Assembly: GCA_004194705.1 (NCBI GenBank)
Contig: SADC01000207.1
Location: 62,001-126,000 of the forward strand
Direction: 5' to 3'
DNA length: 64,000 bases
DNA from: Ditylenchus dipsaci
Taxonomy: Eukaryota; Nematoda; Chromadorea; Rhabditida; Anguinidae
Within the stretch, counting starts at the first letter, position 1. Every line of letters starts with the position of its first letter. Below, one piece after another: positions 43,200 through 54,774 of the stretch. A model generated the notes under the pieces. That model was not told the DNA's origin, made no database searches, and worked only from the letters and a program-made list of their open reading frames with translations. Made by a program: the position numbers and the translations under genes.

Positions 43200-44105
43200 A
43201 TTACTTCTCTCTCCGCAACTAGTCTAGTACATCTCCTCTCCGTTCTCATCATTAATTCTCCTTTATAATTTCCAGCTAACAATCTCTGGGTGTCTGGTGA
43301 GAAGTCTCGAGCTTGCACGCAGCACAATCCGAACATCTGTCTGAATCAAGCAATCAGCTTTCCATTCTCCGCTTCAATCGACCCATCGCTTTTCTTGACT
43401 TTAGCTTTGGTGGTTCAACTATGTCAGTCCGAATCAGCTCTCTAGGATCTGGCGGTGAGTTGGTCTTTGATAAGTTAGGTCACCAGCGAGCCAGTTGTCT
43501 GGCTCGCACACAAAGCATCACCATAGGTCGAGGACCTGAACCGAGTAGTAGCAATTTAGTATCCAATACCCTGGAAGGGGTCACAGCTGGCAAGTCTCCT
43601 TCACTCTCTGGAGTGCATTTAGTGTTGAACCTATCAGAAGTGAGACTCGTAACTCTCCGAAAGGAAAGTTGATACCTTTTCAAATCAATGGCACTCCTCT
43701 CTCATGAGATCCACATTCCTCTGGGTAGAAGAAGGACACCACACAGGGACTATGAAGGGGTCGGCGGACCAAAAAACGTGAAATGGTCCTGGATGCTCCC
43801 GACGCCAAGTGCAAGCCGTGGTCACCATCTGCTCCGAAGTCTCCGCTCCAGTCAAGCTCCTCCGTCTCAGTCAAAGTGGTCCACCAGCCGATGAATCCTC
43901 ACCTCGTCTCTCTCAGCCTCAAGTGAAAGTGTCCTCCGAAGAGTCCAAGCAGCTCTCGATCCAGTAGAATAGGTCAGCCGAAGGAAGCATCCAGAACATC
44001 ATTGTATCGCCGTGTCTGTATTGTAACTGTGAGAGCCTAGTGGCTCTCGATTGAATAAAGTAAACCCCTTCAATAAGTCTTGTGTGTGTGTGCCAAGTCT
44101 TCAAT
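43200..44105 (+). other. GC-richer retroelement-like or mRNA-like segment with poly(A) signal
   Basis: About 900 bp of clearly higher GC than the neighbourhood with moderately long but mutually conflicting open frames. An AATAAA lies at 44054-44059, followed by a GTGTGTGTGTG tract, which resembles the R/U5 end of an LTR or the 3' end of a processed transcript. No reverse transcriptase or gag motif is seen. I cannot decide between a solo LTR, a retrocopy and a host fragment. Confidence 0.3.
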
Positions 44106-44278
44106 ATTTACTTTATTAATTCTAAATCTTACAAAAAAAAAAGTTCGTAAAATAAATATTTTATCTCAAATATTATATCGCAGTCCAAAAAAACTACGGA
44201 TTCTGCGTCGAACAAGGCTTTTATTTATTCTTTATCGTTTATCAACGATAAAGAAATCGAATATTAATAAACTAAACT

Positions 44279-44463
44279 ACAGTCGACGCTCTTTATAACG
44301 ACGCTCTTTATAACGACCCGCTCCCTATAACGACCCTGAAAAAACAGCTATTGGTCACGAACGACCTCATTTACGTCAAAACGACGTTCTTTATAGCGAC
44401 GCTTTTCTAACGACTCGGTTTAGCCGATCCCTTGAGAGTCGTTATAGAGAGCGTCAACTGTAA
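44279..44463. mobile_element. word-array pogo-like MITE (TTTATAACGACGC)
   Basis: Left ACAGTCGACGCTCTTTATAA and right TTATAGAGAGCGTCAACTGT are mirrored. CTCTTTATAACGAC occurs twice plus CTCCCTATAACGACC and TTCTTTATAGCGACGC. The CAGT...ACTG ends fit the pogo/Tc group. Confidence 0.6.
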
Positions 44464-44701
44464 CATAAAAATCAAAAATATCGAAACTTCAGGTAACCAA
44501 TTTTCGAATAGCGAGTTGTTCATAATTTTCTCGTCGGGACTCGGGACGACTCGTGTTAAAGTTGCTGAAAACACTTCGAAAAATATTGTAGAGAAAAAAT
44601 TCGAAATACAGGAACAGAATCTTCTGCAAATTAGAAAAAACGTCTTTTAAATAGTCGCTAGTCTAAACTACTAATAGAACAATAGAAGTAATGGAAGTAA
44701 T

Positions 44702-44942
44702 ATTAGGTCGTGTCAAAAATTCCGTCGATTTTTTCAAAAGCATTATTTGTGGCGTTGTGTTTTTACAATAGATTTTTCAACTTTTAACAAAAGTTTGCCA
44801 CCCTTTTGTAGCTGAGAATCTTGGCTACAAAATGAGTGGTGAAGTTTTGAAAAAAGTTGAAAAATTTATGGTAAAAGCACAACGCCACAAATATTGCTTT
44901 TGAAAAAAAAACGACGGAATTTTTGACACGACCTAATTTAGT
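44702..44942. mobile_element. perfect hairpin MITE (TTAGGTCGTGTC)
   Basis: TTAGGTCGTGTCAAAAATTC on the left and GAATTTTTGACACGACCTAA on the right are exact mirrors. The arms run about 110 bp each with a short loop near 44815. Confidence 0.75.
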
Positions 44943-45137
44943 AGAATGATGCTACTAATAGAAGCCAATAAATATTGACACATGGGTTCCAGTTTATAGA
45001 ATGAGAAGAATTTTTTTGATGGTTTTCGAAATTACAATTCAAAACACGAAATTCGGAAACCCATCAAAAAAATTTCTTCTGATTTTACGAATAAAACTTT
45101 GATTGAAGAACCATCTGTCAATTTTCAAACGGATTCA

Positions 45138-45578
45138 ATTACAGTCAAACCTCGATTTAACGACCTCCACCTCAAGTTCGTTCACACCTAGGGTCGGACA
45201 CTTTTTTAAAACCCTATTTTCGAAATATTTTAGCAATTTTATTATGACAAACTGGTCGCAAATATCGTAAGGATTCCGATTTTGCCGATCGTTTTTCAGA
45301 AACCTAATATTTTTGCTTCTAAAAAAAGCTAAACCTCGATTTAACGACCCTCTAATTTTTAAAATGGGGGTCGTTAAATCGAGGTTTAGTTTTTTTAGAA
45401 GCAAAAATATTAGCTTTCTGAAAAACGATCGGCAAAATCGGAATCCTTACGATATTTGCGACCAGTTTGTCATACAGAATTGCTAAAATATTTCGAAAAT
45501 AGGGTTAAAAAAAGTGTCGGACCCTAGGTGAGAACGAACTTGAGATGGGGGTCGTCGAATCAAGGTTTGACTGTAGTA
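45138..45578. mobile_element. pogo-like MITE (CAGTCAAACCTCGATTTAAC)
   Basis: CAGTCAAACCTCGATTTAAC and GTCGTCGAATCAAGGTTTGACTG are mirrored. Inside are AGTTCGTTCACACCTAGGG and GTCGGACAC, then CCGATTTTGCCGATCG. A second pair of the same outer ends lies near the centre (45330-45385), giving a four-part mirror. Confidence 0.7.
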
Positions 45579-45993
45579 AAAATTACGAAACTCATGCAGA
45601 AACTTTGCGTATAACCAACCGCGAACTGATGGACCAACCCAATAGGAGGCCACTCATTACAAAGGGTCTATTTTGCGTCTCAGGTGAGCGGGTGTGTGCA
45701 TCTTAACTACATGCCCCAAGCCCTTGAATTTATATTTTTTTCCTTATTCATGATGCAAAAGACCCGTACTCTAACTCCAACTGTTCACGAAGTCAAAGTT
45801 ATAGTATTTGTGGGATTGTTGAGCGCGCTTTTTACAAGGACCTTTTTTTTGAAGCTATTTTAAATAATTTTTATTATTACCTAAAGAAATGATGTGTTCA
45901 TCCTTTATCATAGAAACTGTTTTCTTTGTCACTAGAAGATGTAGGCGTTGTTATATTTCTTGATTCTGTGAAATAATTTTTTTTATTAAAAGA

Positions 45994-46160
45994 CTAAATT
46001 GTGTAAGGATTACTTGACAAGTGTTGTGCATCTATAGAATCTGTGTATTTATTGCTTTGATCACTAGGCCTTTGCTCTGGTACTGCAGTATCAATACTTG
46101 CTTTGTGCTTATCATCTGTTACATTCAACAAAGCATTTTTGTAAGATAACCAGGATACAG
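45994..46160 (-). CDS. carboxy-terminal exon of an unknown - strand gene
   Basis: On -, a GAAATTTCAG acceptor precedes 55 codons ending in TAG: VSWLSYKNALLNVTDDKHKA, then an acidic/polar tail ending HLSSNPYTI. AATAAA on - (45982-45987) follows within ten bases. The exon needs one leftover base upstream, matching the out-phase of exons at 58791 and 60866. No family is recognised. Confidence 0.45.
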
Positions 46161-46247
46161 CTGAAATTTCGGGATCATTTTTATAAATAATAAGTTCGAC
46201 AAAAATAATTACGTTGAAAAACTTTGAATTTTTTTTTATTTTTTCAG

Positions 46248-46327
46248 TCAAAAAGTATGCCGACGCCGATCTTATACGTGATACCAGTCCTTCGGTCTTC
46301 TATTATTTTATCAAAAAACACTCATAA
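46248..46327 (+). CDS. possible carboxy-terminal exon on +
   Basis: A long T-rich tract and TTTTTTCAG precede KKYADADLIRDTSPSVFYYF and IKKHS with TAA at 46325-46327. The composition looks coding. No upstream exon is found and the position is interleaved with the - strand gene, so this may be chance. Confidence 0.25.
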
Positions 46328-46329
46328 TT

Positions 46330-47020
46330 ATTATCTTTGAGAGGCGCGGAGATTTAGACTTTCGACGCTAAGCGTCAAGTCAAGAATTTTCAAGATTTGA
46401 CTAGGCGCTTCAATTCAGAAAATTCAAAGCAAGAAAACCTCGTATTTTGGTTCGCTTACTAGAACTATTAGTGGTTTTAAGCTTCAAGAGAATTTAAAAG
46501 TTAAAAAACCTTTAGTATTTATCACAATCGGTTTTTGATTTAAAGGGGTTGGACGAGTGATGAAAGTAGATGTTGAGCCCTTGGTTTGAGTCTTATTTGC
46601 TAAAATAATTATTAATGAAAAAATATATACTGGAGTCTTTTGTACCTATCGCACTTTTTGTAACCACAGCTGCTTTTTCTGTTGTTATATATTTGTTGTG
46701 TGGACTATTTGAACATATTTTTATTTTTTGGAGATAAAGTTGATTCTTTGTGGGTCTGTATCTCTTTTTCTTCTATATTTTTCAATGATGCATTGATTCT
46801 TTGCGAACTTCTTTATGTTTTCCTTCTAAATTATATGCTGCTTTTTATTGTGAAATCCGAAAAATGGAAAAAAATTGTTTCAGTGTTTACAAAGTCTACA
46901 CCCGCAACATAAAACTTCACTAACTTATAATTATAAAATGCCATTCAAATTCAGAGCACCGCTATATCAGAAAAAATACGGTATATTACATTTTGCTGCA
47001 ATTTTACTATTTTATATTTT
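46330..47020. other. gene-free stretch
   Basis: AT-rich, with short conflicting open frames on both strands and no terminal-repeat structure. A - strand piece near 46860-46730 (KKFAKNQCIIEKYRRKRDTD) has some coding character but no donor. Confidence 0.3.
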
Positions 47021-47565
47021 TCCAAGATCAAGAGTTAGTTCGGCTAAAGTGCCTAATCTGGTTTTCACTTAAAAAGTGATTTAAGAGCTTTTCCGGGTGT
47101 TTTAGCATCTGAACCCTGTAGAAAATATTTTCTAGAGCCCGGTCGACCATTTTTAGGCAAAAAAAATTTTGACCAAAAATTGACTTTTTGCCTTGGGGGT
47201 CAAGGTGAAGCGTACCGAAGGGTACCTTGATTGCCAACTTTTTCAGAGTCACTTTCGAGTGATTATTGTCTAAGGTACGTGAGTGTGCACATCTCAACCC
47301 TAAGCCACCAAGCCCCTTCGCCCGAAGGGAACTTTATGGGTCAGAGATGCGCGCACTCATTTATCTTAGAATTGATTCCGAGCAAGATTCTTGATCAAAA
47401 ATGCATTTAGAAAATTTTTTCGCCAGGTTTTAGTGAGAAAAACAAGTAATGAATAGAAAAATTGGCAATACAGGCAATACCCTTCAGTACGCTTCACCTT
47501 GGTCCTCCAAGGCAAAAAGTGATTTCCGGGCCTATATGATGATGGGGGGGGGGATGGTTTTTTTT
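47020..47565. mobile_element. foldback element of the 49383 core family with CCTTGGTCCCC flanks
   Basis: The shared core (GAGTCACTTTCGAGTGATTA, TCTAAGGTACGTGAGTGTGC, CGCGCACTCATTTATCTTAG) is flanked by TTTTTGCCTTGGGGGTCAAG and its mirror CTTGGTCCTCCAAGGCAAAA. Non-coding. Confidence 0.55.
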
Positions 47566-47646
47566 TGCCTTGGTCCCCTGTTTGTTTTTTTGTGTGTTTT
47601 TAAGGCAAAACTTAGGCAAGAGTAGGCTAGCGTATGTTAGAACGGT

Positions 47647-47914
47647 AAAACTTCGACTCGCTACAATTGTGACTCGCTACACTTTTTGCGACTCGCTACA
47701 CTTTAACTTTTTTGTCCATTTCACCAAAAACATGTACTACATGTTACCCTATCCTTGCAATGTGGAGTGTGCTGGTCTTGGCCGCGAAGTGGCCAACAAT
47801 TGGTCTGGTACAACAATCTGTACACACATAACAATAGAAAATTCAATCTGTAGCGAGTCGCAATTGTAGCGAGTCGCAGTAGCGAGTCACAATTTGTAGC
47901 GAGTCGCAGGTCGT
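47647..47914. mobile_element. word-array element (GACTCGCTACA)
   Basis: CGACTCGCTACA occurs three times at the left (47655-47703) and TGTAGCGAGTCGC four times at the right (47853-47910). The ends AAACTTCGACTCGCTACA and TGTAGCGAGTCGCAGGTCGT are mirrored. The interior is unrelated to the other elements. Confidence 0.7.
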
Positions 47915-48074
47915 CCGTTAGAACAGACTCAATCGTATTTAGGACTTTACCCTCCCCCATATTACGTATAGGGCCAATTTTTGGTCAATTTTTTTTTGTA
48001 TAAAAATGGTATACCGGGCCCTAAAACATGTTTTCTATTTGTTTTAGATCCTAAAACACCCTAAAAATCACTTT

Positions 48075-48305
48075 TAATGGGCATACCAGCGCGTTACACT
48101 GCAATAAGGCGGGACCAGCAATTCTATTCTCTCATGACATTTTCCTATAAGTGTTCTACATGATCCGACGGAAGTTTTCTGCCTACTTTTTAAAAGTAGG
48201 ATAAGGTCATAAATATCAGATTTTCACAAAACGAGTGAAAACAAGGACGATTTTAAAAATTGCTGGTCCCCGCTTAATTTGCGGTGTAACGCGCTGGTAG
48301 GGCAC
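48075..48305. mobile_element. hairpin MITE (GGGCATACCAGCGCGTTACA)
   Basis: GGGCATACCAGCGCGTTACA and TGTAACGCGCTGGTAGGGC are mirrored, followed by GCGGGACCAGCAATT and AATTGCTGGTCCCCGC. Confidence 0.65.
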
Positions 48306-48631
48306 TTTAACACGAAATTTTAAATTCAAATGTTTTTTGTCTTGAGCGAAATTCAAAATTTGACAGTGACTCTGAAATTGCGAAAGAAGTTTTATAGGCA
48401 AATCGATTACGCTGAACACGAATCCAGTGTCAGCATCATACTCTTTTCTAGCGGGAAAAAAGTTATAAAAAATTTGTTACAACTTATGTGTTCATTTATG
48501 AACATTTTTGTCACAATTTTACAATCAACTATAGTTGCATTAAAGCCAAAATGACAGTGAGATTATGCTCTTCGTTTTTTTGATTATTCAGCTATATATT
48601 ATCTCTGCATAAAGTTTTTCGCTTGTGGAAG

Positions 48632-48966
48632 TCAGGGTGGAGTGTTTTGAAAATCACTACTCCAACAAACAAGTGGTGATTTATCTCTAACTTTCAAGCC
48701 GAAACAGTAAATGATAATGGCTGTAGTATGACCATCGTGGCGCATTGATTGAAAACCTGTGAGTACCCAGCTGGATTTTGACCTGCACAATGTGTTACCT
48801 TTCGGACCCTTTTTCAACAATTTCATCAATTATTGAAGCGAAAAATACCGGGGCATCATGTTCGCCGTGAAATTCTGCACCAGAATCAACAAAAATCACA
48901 ACCGGCCTTTCTCGTGGTAACCACTCTTTGAGTGAAAACCGGATCAGGCATCCAGCCGTTAGTTCT
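48632..48966 (-). CDS. last coding segment of an unknown - strand gene
   Basis: On -, after a TTTTTCTAG acceptor, 48966-48799 reads ELTAGCLIRFSLKEWLPRER then PVVIFVDSGAEFHGEHDAPV and FFASIIDEIVEKGSE, and 48782-48632 reads SSWVLTGFQSMRHDGHTTAI then IIYCFGLKVRDKSPLVC, with a stop. The 16 bases between are flanked by GT and AG, but an intron of that length is implausible; a one-base indel would also join the frames. The phase at its start accepts two leftover bases, as supplied by the exon at 52682. No family is assigned with confidence. Confidence 0.5.
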
Positions 48967-49077
48967 CTAGAAAAAGCAGCGGAAAGCCCTAGTTTATGAT
49001 TTTGCTACGTAAATTTCAATTTTGTCAATTTTCAGCCAAACAGCTTTGTTGTATAAAATACCGTCATTAACCTCTAT

Positions 49078-49240
49078 TATATCCTCTGGGATCTATCTAC
49101 AAGCTGGTGCCAAAATATGCTTGGTACCCCCCCATCATGTTTTAAAGGTAATCATGCTAAAGATTATCATTTCTCAAGAAATAATACAAGGGGACCAAAG
49201 CATATTTTAGCACCGGCTTGTAGGATAAAATCCCATTCTC
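49078..49240. repeat. short hairpin (ACAAGCTGGTGC)
   Basis: CTACAAGCTGGTGCCAAAAT is mirrored by ATTTTAGCACCGGCTTGTAG. CTTGGTACCCCC and GGGGACCAAAGCAT lie just inside, another instance of the recurring TTGGTCCCC motif. Confidence 0.5.
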
Positions 49241-49382
49241 TATTAATAGAACCATCTAACAAAAGATGTGAGAAGGCTGTGGCAATGGATCTCGTTGGAA
49301 AAAAACCCCTTTCTATTGACCTATGACAAGCAGGATAAGAAAAATTGACGAAGGGAAGATATTTATGTCACACGTGTCAGCT

Positions 49383-50270
49383 TCAAAATAATCGGCGCTA
49401 CCGGAGTATACCCCCCCCCCCAAATGAAATTTTTTTTTAAAGTGTTTCCAAACACCCTATATCGACTTAAATTGCCTCAGAAGCTCGAAAAAGGCATTAT
49501 TTTTGTGTTCTAGTCAATGAAAAATTGAGTTTTGGACCACCCAAATATACCTATTTTGACTATTTTGAAGGGATTTAGGGCATATTAGGGTGGGAAAGGA
49601 CCAAAAAAGGGCCAATTTAGTGTGAAAAGGAAGATGTTGAACATAGTTTTGTTGACTGGGGCCTACCGCATAAATAAACTCTGGTATGCATACATTTTTA
49701 TGCATCCAGAGTCACTTCGAGTGATTTGCGTCTAAGGTATGTGGGTGTGCGCATCTCAACCCAAGCAACCAAGCCCCTGCGCCCCGAAGGGGGCGCAGGG
49801 GGCTTGGTTGCGGCGAAGAATTAAAATATAACCGAAAAGACATAATTCCGAGCAAGACTCTTGATCAAAAATGCATTTAGAGACTTAAAAAAAAAAAAAT
49901 TTCAAGATAATTTTTTATTAAAGGACCCTGTCTCTTCCTTATCATGGATTTGTATTGCTGGAAATTATGTTGTTGGTTAGAGATGCGCGCACTCACTTAC
50001 TTAGACATAATTCCGAGCAAGACTCTTGATCAAAAATGCATTTAGAGACTATTTTTGCCCAGCTCCAGTGACCAAAACAAGCCAAAACAGGCAAATGGTC
50101 GAAATTTCGAAATGTCCAAAACTCAATTTTTTATTAACGAGAACTCAAAAAATAATGTCTTTTTTGAACTCCCGAGGCAATTTTGGGTCGATATAGGGGT
50201 TTTAAAAACACTTTAAAAAAATTTCATTTGGGGGGGGGGGGGTATACTCCGGTAGGGTCAAATAATCATA
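49383..50270. mobile_element. intact foldback element with C/G-tract ends
   Basis: GGCGCTACCGGAGTATACCC plus C10 on the left and a G tract plus GGGTATACTCCGGTAGGGTC on the right are mirrored. Inside are TTCCAAACACCCTATATCGA and the TAAGGTATGTGGGTGTGCGC core with a GC-rich inner palindrome (GCCCCTGCGCCCCGAAGG). It is the best reference copy for the elements at 18826, 27463 and 47020. Confidence 0.7.
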
Positions 50271-51090
50271 TTTGGCGGGCTGATGAGAAAAGCTAAAATA
50301 GAAATAGGTTTTAACCAGTCGCGAATCATAATTAATATTCTGAAGGAAAAAAAACGAGTTTGTATGACTCACCCTGCATATCTAACTAGCTAAGAATTTT
50401 TTTAGCTACTAAATTCACCATGGTCTGATTCATCTGTCTTCAACATGGTCTGATCGTCATCTATAAATACTGTGAACCGATAGAACATGCAGGGGTGTTT
50501 CGAAAATTCAAACATAACATCTTTTTTCTTAAGCATTTTTCTAAATTCTCTTTTCGTTGATATATTTAAAATATCTTCCTGGTATGAAATGGCAAAAACA
50601 CAATTTTCGTTAAACTCTCATGAGGTTTGAGTCCTGATCTATGAATGATCTTCCAAGAGGCAAGGCTAAACCACAGGGGACCAAAAATCATGTTTTTGAC
50701 ATTATTACCGAACAATATTGTCAGTGAGAAAAATCGATAAGCGAAAACTTATTATAAAAAGTTATGGTTGTTGTAAATCCTTCAATTTATCGAAGCACCT
50801 TGCATTTAAATAATTTTTTTACCTATGCTGTCTTGTGCATCGAAAAAATCATCATCAAATCGTTTCTGCTGAATCGAACAAAACATCATCTTCTTCCTCT
50901 ACTTTCATGGTCTCGTTTTTCTGAACTTTTAATTGAAGAACTGGTTGTCTTTGGGTCTATAGTTTAATTTAAAAAAATTGCCATTTTTTCACTTAACAGA
51001 AAATTCGATGCCCTTTTCACTTGTTTTTTAACCGCTAGCATAAAGAACATTGGCAAAGAAACCAATTAAGCTGTCTACTGTATAATAAAA
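50271..51090. other. mostly gene-free; one doubtful - strand exon
   Basis: AT-rich sequence without clear repeats. On -, near 50885-50830, QKRFDDDFFDAQDSI runs into an AG|GTAAAA donor and has a moderate acceptor (TTCGATTCAG), but its phase does not connect to a confident neighbour. Confidence 0.3.
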
Positions 51091-51109
51091 CTTACCATAT
51101 TTTATCTAA

Positions 51110-51202
51110 TAAGCGCCTCCCAAATGCCGTATTTATTCATCCATTCTTCGCCTATGGGACCAATTATGTGTGTTGAATCATCAGAATTGACATCTGATGC
51201 TT
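51110..51202 (-). CDS. possible - strand exon truncated by a TE end
   Basis: After an ATTTTAAG acceptor on -, SDVNSDDSTHIIGPIGEEWM and NKYGIWEAL look coding, but the frame then enters ACCATATTTTATCTAATAAG (read on +), an end of the ACCGTATTTTCTCT family, and stops. The exon may have been cut by that insertion. Confidence 0.35.
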
Positions 51203-51593
51203 AAAATTTTTGAGTTTAACTCAAAACTTGGCAAAACCAGGCGTGTTCAAGGGGGCCATCAAATCTAAGACCTCGAAAATTTTTCAAAATTAATATTTAA
51301 GCTACGAAACGGCGCCTCTTCTGCTTGTAAATTAAAATTTCAAAATACGATAAAAGCGCCGATAGGCGCTTGTTGTCCCTAGTACGGCTATATCCTTCAA
51401 TAAATTTTAATCTGGTCAAAGTTAGGATAACCAGGACATTTGCTCAAAATTTGCAAAAATATGATATTTCATCTAGTGCTTATTGCTCTTTTGACGCTAT
51501 AGAAAATGTAATAATAAGGTTTTAGTTTTTTTTTCAGAAAATAATGAATTTGTATTCTAGACTCATGCTAACCAGTTTTCGAAGCAATCAACG

Positions 51594-51658
51594 TTGAGGT
51601 TTCTTTTTTTCCTGGTCTTTCTTGATTTCTAGTTCTTTAGTAATTTCATCGTTCTCTG
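51594..51658 (-). CDS. Lys-rich - strand exon
   Basis: A strong AATATTTTTTCAG acceptor on - is followed by NDEITKELEIKKDQEKKKPQ and then TGA, or by a weak donor GTTGAT just before the stop. Charged and probably helical. It accepts one leftover base. Confidence 0.45.
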
Positions 51659-51698
51659 AAAAAATATTAATGAAAGACTTATACATAATAGACCTACT

Positions 51699-52590
51699 GT
51701 ATATTCTCCATAAATTACCAACTCTCTAATAATTACCACCCCCACAGGGGCTTAAAAATAATTACCCACCCTATAATGGTTTTGCGACACCTTATTGCGT
51801 TTTTCGCTACATTTTATAAAAAAAACTTTCTGATATCGTGGTAAGTCAGTTAATTAGTCTCTCAGAAAACCCTTTTTATAATGTTGTATTTTTTAAAACA
51901 TAATTTCTAGTGAAATTTTTTAATCGTGATACTAAAATCAATCATTGAATATTTAGTCAAAAAATAATTTATCTCTTTCAAAACTTTGAGTCGATCTTTT
52001 ATTGAGTTTAGTTTCCGGTCACCGTCTGTGAGCTTTACCACGCTTTTCGTTATGCCAACAAAAATTTTGCCAATGGTATGTTTTAGCATTTTTCAATAGC
52101 TTTTTTTTCTCAAGTACCCTTACTCTCATCTCAGGCAAATTACCACTCATTTTGTAGCTGTGAGAGATGTTTAGTTTTGCGTATTGATATCAAATTTTTA
52201 TTTTTTTTTGAAGTCATGACACTATAAGGTAACCCTGTGTTTTAGTTTCTCGATAGATAATATTTATTGCACCATCTCTTAAAAATTAGAATTTAAAGAT
52301 AAAAGTATGGACCAAATTATTGTTTGTACTTGCTTCATATTGTAAAAATTTTTTTTTTAGCTAAAATATACTTTTTTATACGCTGCTTATTGATGTTATG
52401 GCTCGTAAGATTTTGACTAAAAATCTTAAAAATTTATAAGATTTGGAATGGAAAATAAGTACAAATCTTTTGAAAAAATATCATTTTGAGCCCTAATTTA
52501 TACGATAATTTTGTTAAAAGATAATTACCCACCCTTCAGAGGGGTTAAAAAATAATTACGCATGGGTAATAAATAGAGAATTTACGGTAT
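51699..52590. mobile_element. ACCGTATTTTCTCT-family element, word AATTACC
   Basis: Left TACTGTATATTCTCCATAAA with TTACCAACTCTCTAATAATT and ACCACCCCCACAGGGG; right AGAGGGGTTAAAAAATAATT, ACGCATGGGTAATAAATAGA and GAATTTACGGTA. The word AATTACC recurs at both ends. A 60-codon - strand frame inside (52089-51907; KSVVKLTDGDRKLNSIKDRL) has coding character but is unrecognised. Confidence 0.6.
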
Positions 52591-52681
52591 ATATACGATT
52601 ATAAAAATTTCTATGCCTGTATATAATTCAAAAATCTCTTGTAGATTTTTTTATCTATGTCATCTCTTTTTTGTAAAATAC

Positions 52682-52751
52682 CTTGGAGTTGTTTTACTGC
52701 TTGCTTTTTTCTTTTTTATTGTTCTTTTTCCTTTCGACTTTTTCTTCATTC
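52682..52751 (-). CDS. Lys-rich - strand exon
   Basis: CTTTTTTTCAG acceptor and CCAAG|GTATTT donor on - bound MKKKSKGKRTIKKKKASSKT and TP. In-phase is one leftover base and out-phase two, which fits the start of the segment at 48966. Confidence 0.4.
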
Positions 52752-53455
52752 CTGAAAAAAAGCTTTATCAATGACAATTCTTATTTCTTACGCCATAATT
52801 ACTATATCAGGCACATCCACCTTGACTTCAAGGGTATGTATCTTGGGCAGAGTGAATATTTTGAAATTTTTTGATTGCGTTTCTTAGATGCTAGTCACAA
52901 AAATTTTGAGTCTCTTACTGAATTTGGTTAAGTTTTGCTTTAGCCCTACGTTAACTTAATACGCTTGAGTTAGACCATTATCGAAATATTTTAACTCAAA
53001 GTCTGACTATAGCTGCAGGTTATTGAATGAGCTGTATCAGGATTTTTTTTTCTTTCTAAAAAAACCTTGAAAATCAAGGCGCTAGAAAAGGCGCTTTTTG
53101 CATGTCTTGTTTCCACTTAATTTCAAAGTCATTTTTAAAAACATTTCAAAATTCTGATATTGACGCTGTTTACTAAAAATTAAAATTAAAAAACTGTCTT
53201 GTCACTGACAGTGATTTTCAGTCAATTTTTGCCATTTGTAAATGTAGAACAATATTGAAAGTATAAAAATGCGATACGCAAATGTTGAAAACGTCTGATT
53301 ACAGTCGATGCTCGATAAAACTCTCTTAGATATATTTATTTCGGCCACAATCTGACAAGTTTATCCAAATAATTAGTTAAACCCTAAATTATTAACAAAA
53401 GAGATATTTTGGTTTTTTAGTTCCTCAATCTCGTTAATTTTTTCATGAAACATAC

Positions 53456-53538
53456 GCTTGTAGATGCAGCGTCTGATTTACGATCAAAATTTGTTATATC
53501 TATCTTTTGAATAATGTCCTTTTTCGGCTTGGTGATAC
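53456..53538 (-). CDS. - strand exon (ITKPKKDIIQKIDITNFDRK)
   Basis: On -, an ACATCTTAG acceptor and an AGC|GTATGT donor bound 27 codons reading ITKPKKDIIQKIDITNFDRK then SDAASTS. The in-phase (one leftover base) fits exon 58791-58859. Not recognised. Confidence 0.5.
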
Positions 53539-53676
53539 CTAAGATGTATATTGTAGAATAATAAGGATTTCTTTTTCAAAAAAAAAATTAAAGTTAAATG
53601 CGCACATTATGATGCAGCTCGTTTTTGCAATAACAAATTGCAGTCAAATACGAATATTGCAAAACAACGTATTTAG

Positions 53677-54230
53677 ATGTCCATATATGAGACAGTGCGC
53701 CAAATAGATATCCCGTATATGGGACAAGTTCGTTCCACTTTTACGCATATTTTTAAAATAATCGCTAGTATCTTTGGCCGATCTAGATCCAAAGATCGCA
53801 AGGATTCCGATTTCGCAAAATATTTTTTTAAAAATCGTGCAATTTTCTTATTCAGACCCTCGATATTGTCAAAAATAGCGTGTTTGTTAATCAAGACTCA
53901 TGATTTTTAGTAAAAATTATATAATTTAGTGAAAACGACTGGTAAAATCAGAATCCTGCAATTTTGCTACTTGACTAGCCAAAAAAAATAAAAAAATCGT
54001 CAAAAATAGAGACACCGTCGCCAAGCTTTTTAAAAATTAGCGAAAAATTGACTGAACAATGGTTTTTTTGTTTTGAAATTGTTGTATCGTTGAATGATAT
54101 GGCAGACGAAGAACACGAATTAAACAATATAACTTTATAACAAACAACTATTACAACAAAAATGGCGCCGAATACCGTTTAAAACGCCGAGTGCCGTACA
54201 TCAAGGCCAGCACTGTGCAACCATGGTCTG
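53677..54230. repeat. degraded pogo-like repeat and gene-free DNA
   Basis: Core fragments AAGTTCGTTCCACTTTT (about 53727), AAGGATTCCGATTTCGC (53798) and, mirrored, GGTAAAATCAGAATCCTGCA (53941) match the inner core of the pogo-like MITEs, but the ends are too decayed to place. Confidence 0.35.
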
Positions 54231-54239
54231 TCTGGTCCT

Positions 54240-54412
54240 AAAAATGTAGTTGGGAAAATTGAGCCGGGAAAATTGAGCCGTGGAAAATTGAGCCGATTTT
54301 TTATGTTTACCATTTATATACCATAAAATAAGACGATTTTTGTGAAGTTGATCAATCGTACCAATTCAAACTTCCCGGTTCAATTTTCCCAACTCCCCGA
54401 TTACCTAATATT
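54240..54412. mobile_element. small word-array element (GGAAAATTGAGCCG)
   Basis: TTGGGAAAATTGAGCCG and two further GGAAAATTGAGCCG units at the left (54250-54296) are mirrored by CCCGGTTCAATTTTCCCAA at about 54376-54396. The interior is about 80 bp of AT-rich DNA. Confidence 0.6.
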
Positions 54413-54774
54413 GACTGAAATTGGAAAAGAAAGGTTAAGGTTGAAGTAAACACTTCGTGTTTAAAATAGCCCTAGAGGGTAGTCTTAAACCCGGAATAGG
54501 TACTACTGGTCAGGTGCATATCTACCTGGATGGCCTGAAAATATAATTAAGTCAGATTTGAAAACAAATCGTCCTATCATTTTGTTGTATCATAGCTAGA
54601 GCAGGGGTCCCAACCAAAATTTCGAAATATCAGGCATAGACCTTCAAAAATCAGGCATTTGTAGTGAAAAATTTCGAAAAATCAGGCACGAGATCAAAAA
54701 CAAGCCAAATCCAAAAAACAAGCCAAAAATTCAAAAACATCGAAATTCTTTATTAAAACAATGAAAACAAACAT

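Noticed and set aside
43313..43894. Frames of 60-119 codons in the GC-rich block
   Set aside because: Three frames on both strands are open together and none shows a domain; described only as a GC-rich segment.
48330..48554. 74-codon + strand frame (QIDYAEHESSVSIILFSSG)
   Set aside because: Some coding character but no acceptor or neighbour exon, and it follows directly on a MITE; not enough support.
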